Shown here in pieces: positions 6,530-8,081 of a stretch of DNA of 8,081 bases. How positions within the stretch are numbered: the first letter of the stretch is position 1; each line of letters opens with the position of its first letter. Position numbers and translations under genes: made by a program. The notes under the pieces were generated by a model. It was not told the DNA's origin. It worked only from the letters and a program-made list of their open reading frames with translations, and searched no databases. The DNA lies in NCBI RefSeq assembly GCF_040290245.1, contig NZ_PSMQ01000070.1, forward strand, positions 1 to 8,081. The letters run 5' to 3'. The DNA comes from Thermus_A sp040290245. GTDB taxonomy: Bacteria > Deinococcota > Deinococci > Deinococcales > Thermaceae.

Positions 6530-7495
6530 CTAGTCTCCCACCCCCCTTCGCGCCGTGGTGCCCCGGGGAATGAGGTGGACGGGCACCCGTTTCCCCAAAG
6601 GGGCTTCCCCCGCCAAGGCCAGGCCCAGGAGGTGGACCGCCTCCCGGGCGATCGTGGGGAGGTCCTGGTGGACGGTGGTGAGCCGCTCCCCCACCTCGGG
6701 GAGGTCGTCGTACCCCACCAGGCTGACCTCCTCGGGCACGCGCAGGCCCAGGTCCTCCAGGGCCGCCCAGGCGCCCAGGGCCATCTCATCGGAGGCGGCG
6801 AAAAGACCCGTGAAGCGAAGCCCCCCCTCCCAGGCCCTGCGCACCGCGCGGTAGGCGGAAAGGGCGCTGAACTCGCCGTCTAGGACCCTCTCGGGGTGGA
6901 AGGGCAGGCCGGCCTCGAGCAGGGCCTTTTTGTAGCCCATGAGCCGTTCCCGCCCCGCCTGGTGGTGAAGGTAGCCCGTGAGCACGGCGACCTCCTCGTG
7001 CCCGAGCTCGAGGAGGTGCCGCGTGGCCAGGTACCCCCCGGCCGGATCGTCGGGGGCCACCCAGAAGCTCCCAGGGTAGACGCCGATGAGGACAAAGGGG
7101 TGGCCGGCTTTCTGCAGGGCCTCGATTCTTGGATCGTGGTCGTGGGCCCCCAAAAGGACGTAGCCCCGGGCTTCCTCCAGGGGAAGGCCCCGGGCGTCCG
7201 TGGCCACCTCCTTGACCCGGAGCCCCACCCGCCAGAGCTCCTCCGCCAGGTTTTCCAGCAGGAGGACGAAGTAAGGGGTGTAGCGCCGCACCTCAGGGGC
7301 CAGGAGAAGGCCCACGGTGCTGGGTTTCCCCACCAGCTCCCGGGCCACGGGGTTAGGGGCGTACCCCAGGGTGCGGACCGCCTCCATCACCCGTTCCTGG
7401 GTTTCGCGGCTTACGCCGGGGCGGCCGTTGAGGGCCCGGCTCACCGTGCTTACGGAAACGTTTGCAATACGTGCGATTTCCCTAATCGTAGGCAT
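6530..7495 (-). CDS. LacI/GalR-family transcriptional repressor
   Basis: A 321-residue DNA-binding regulator. The N-terminal helix-turn-helix reads MPTIREIARIANVSVSTVSR followed by ALNGRPGVS, and a hinge region YAPNPVARELVG follows at about 46-57. The rest is a periplasmic-binding-protein-like effector domain (TVGLLLAPEV, YVLLGAHDHDP, RHLLELGHEEVAVLTG, FAASDEMALGAWAALEDLGLRVPEEVSLVGYDD). Length is usual for the family. I prefer ATG 7495 to ATG 7510: it gives the standard family start and has AAAAGG 6 nt upstream, whereas the longer form would begin beside the operator with no ribosome binding site. It is the first gene of the sugar operon, downstream of a promoter with a GTAAACGTTTAC palindrome at about +1. 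It therefore probably represses itself and the transport genes until a sugar binds. Alternative: it controls a separate promoter elsewhere. Confidence 0.93.
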   Translation of the reverse strand: MPTIREIARIANVSVSTVSRALNGRPGVSRETQERVMEAVRTLGYAPNPVARELVGKPSTVGLLLAPEVRRYTPYFVLLLENLAEELWRVGLRVKEVATDARGLPLEEARGYVLLGAHDHDPRIEALQKAGHPFVLIGVYPGSFWVAPDDPAGGYLATRHLLELGHEEVAVLTGYLHHQAGRERLMGYKKALLEAGLPFHPERVLDGEFSALSAYRAVRRAWEGGLRFTGLFAASDEMALGAWAALEDLGLRVPEEVSLVGYDDLPEVGERLTTVHQDLPTIAREAVHLLGLALAGEAPLGKRVPVHLIPRGTTARRGVGD

Positions 7496-7511
7496 CTTTG
7501 ACCTTTTCATC

Positions 7512-7523
7512 GTAAACGTTTAC
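7512..7523. promoter_or_regulatory. Operator palindrome GTAAACGTTTAC
   Basis: A perfect 12-bp palindrome with the central CG typical of LacI/GalR operators. It begins 6 nt downstream of the candidate -10 box, so it covers the expected transcription start, and lies just before the repressor gene. Binding here would block the repressor-led operon, giving autoregulation. Confidence 0.8.
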
Positions 7524-7529
7524 ACATCC

Positions 7530-7558
7530 AAGCTAACCGGTCTTCCCGGTCCTGTCAA
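7530..7558 (-). promoter_or_regulatory. Promoter of the lacI-led sugar operon
   Basis: A consensus -35 TTGACA (7558-7553), a 17-bp spacer and TAGCTT (7535-7530) as -10. The -10 matches only three of six bases but keeps the TA....T pattern. The predicted start at about 7523 gives a leader of roughly 28 nt to ATG 7495. Confidence 0.7.
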
Positions 7559-7677
7559 GGGTGGGGCGGGCACCGCCTTCTTGCGGCCTCCATCCCGTTT
7601 TTGCGGGTCCTCAAGCCCTCGTCCGGCCCTCTCCAACCCCGGGGTGTGGGCCTTTCGGGCTGGGGCCCCCTATGCGC

Positions 7678-7705
7678 TTTCCGTTCGGGCCGCGTGTGCT
7701 AGGCT
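7678..7705 (+). promoter_or_regulatory. Candidate leaderless promoter of the coiled-coil gene
   Basis: TAGGCT (7700-7705) ends 8 nt before ATG 7714, with TTTCCG (7678-7683) 16 bp upstream as a weak -35. There is no convincing ribosome binding site before the ATG. Start-codon-proximal -10 boxes with leaderless mRNAs are known to be common in the Deinococcus-Thermus group. The -35 is poor, so this is tentative. Confidence 0.45.
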
Positions 7706-7713
7706 GGAAGCGG

Positions 7714-8081
7714 ATGACCCTGGAGGAGCGCCTGTACAAGCTCGAGGGAATCGTGGAAGGGGTGATGGCCACCCTTCCCCAGGAGATCTTTGCCCTCCGG
7801 CAGGAGGTCAAGGCAGAGCTTTTGGCCTTTCGCCAGCAGCTGGAGGGCTTCAGGCGGGAACTCTGGGAGGAGTTCTCGAGCTTCCAGAAGCGGGTGGAGG
7901 GGCGGCTGGAGGCCTTTGAGCGGGAGGTCCGGGGTGAGCTTGCCGGGCTTCGGCAGGAGGTGGAGGCTTCCAGGGGGGAGACCCGCGGGGAGCTGTCCGC
8001 CTTCCGGGAGGGGATGGAGGTCTTCAAGCGGGAGGTCCGGGGTGAGCTTGCCGGGCTTCGGCAGGAGGTGGAGGCTTCCAG
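7714..8081 (+). CDS. Glu/Arg-rich coiled-coil protein, 3' end outside window
   Basis: The frame from ATG 7714 stays open to the right edge (122 complete codons), transcribed away from the repressor gene. The protein begins MTLEERLYKLEGIVEGVMA and is then almost entirely Glu, Arg, Gln, Leu and Phe in a helical pattern, for example ALRQEVKAELLAFRQQLEGF and EREVRGELAGLRQEVEAS. No signal peptide or membrane segment is visible. Residues 70-87 recur from residue 106 onward, a 36-residue spacing that fits two heptads plus two hendecads, suggesting a long coiled-coil rod that grew by duplication. I do not recognise a family and assign no function. An in-frame GTG at 7696 is an alternative start, but a candidate -10 box overlaps it, so ATG is preferred. 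High-Glu/Arg GC-rich DNA can mimic coding, but the regular hydrophobic spacing and start signals support a real gene. Confidence 0.75.
   Translation, partial: MTLEERLYKLEGIVEGVMATLPQEIFALRQEVKAELLAFRQQLEGFRRELWEEFSSFQKRVEGRLEAFEREVRGELAGLRQEVEASRGETRGELSAFREGMEVFKREVRGELAGLRQEVEAS
7921..7973 (+). repeat. Internal direct repeat, copy 1
   Basis: A 53-bp stretch, from CGGGAGGTCC to GGCTTCCAG, identical to the copy beginning 108 nt further on. It encodes REVRGELAGLRQEVEAS within the coiled-coil gene. Identity at all codon positions indicates a recent duplication or ongoing homogenisation. Confidence 0.9.
8029..8081 (+). repeat. Internal direct repeat, copy 2 (cut by window edge)
   Basis: The second identical 53-bp copy, which reaches the window boundary, so its true length is unknown and more copies may follow. 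The 108-nt offset keeps the reading frame (36 codons). Confidence 0.9.

Noticed and set aside
7636..7645. ACCCCGGGGT palindrome in the divergent region as a second regulatory site.
   Set aside because: Short, GC-only core and expected by chance in such DNA; it does not resemble the CG-centred AT-flanked operator and is not placed at either promoter.
7317..7919. A 200-codon plus-strand ORF spanning the divergent region and overlapping the repressor and coiled-coil genes.
   Set aside because: It begins antisense to the repressor, crosses the promoter region and overlaps the coiled-coil gene in a different frame; no domain or start signal supports it.
7611..8027. A 138-codon minus-strand ORF opposite the coiled-coil gene.
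   Set aside because: It is Ser/Arg-rich in the manner of an antisense frame of GAG-rich codons; the plus-strand frame has the regular helical pattern and a plausible promoter.

Overview
The window looks like part of a plasmid or megaplasmid of Thermus or a close relative. The reasons are very GC-rich coding with G/C at third positions, tightly packed genes, a RepA-type replication initiator at the left edge, and -10 boxes placed so close to start codons that leaderless mRNAs are expected. The species assignment is inferred from style and protein character, not from a database match.

Six of the seven genes lie on the minus strand. Read in their own direction (right to left) they are: a LacI/GalR-family repressor (6530-7495), an exported sugar-binding protein (5237-6469), two MalF/MalG-type permeases (4087-5187 and 2735-4087), a cytoplasmic amylo-alpha-1,6-glucosidase-like glycoside hydrolase (920-2731), and a replication initiator that runs off the left edge (1-855). 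The first five form a sugar uptake and breakdown operon. A promoter upstream of the repressor (TTGACA, 17 bp, TAGCTT) is followed at about +1 by a perfect 12-bp palindrome, GTAAACGTTTAC, the expected operator type for this family. Gene junctions are tight: 60 nt with a strong RBS, 49 nt holding an 11-bp hairpin, a TGATG overlap, and a 3-nt gap. No ABC ATPase gene is present, so a shared MalK/MsmX-like ATPase encoded elsewhere is presumably used. The substrate is probably an alpha-glucoside or oligosaccharide but cannot be named from sequence.

The least ordinary points are these. (1) The repA reading frame has no good in-frame start. The only nearby ATGs are in the two other frames, and both converge on the RepA frame at an A7 tract containing the -1 slippery heptamer A AAA AAC. 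(2) Both permeases carry large insertions: an extra transmembrane pair around a KRRQRR loop in the first, and about 150 soluble extracytoplasmic residues in the second. (3) A hairpin sits between the binding-protein and permease genes, abutting the permease RBS. (4) At the right edge a divergent plus-strand gene encodes a Glu/Arg-rich coiled-coil protein with an exact 108-nt-spaced internal DNA repeat and a leaderless-style promoter.

No RNA genes, insertion sequences, CRISPR arrays or recognisable iterons were found. No gene-free stretch exceeds 300 bases; the longest is the roughly 220-nt divergent region 7496-7713.
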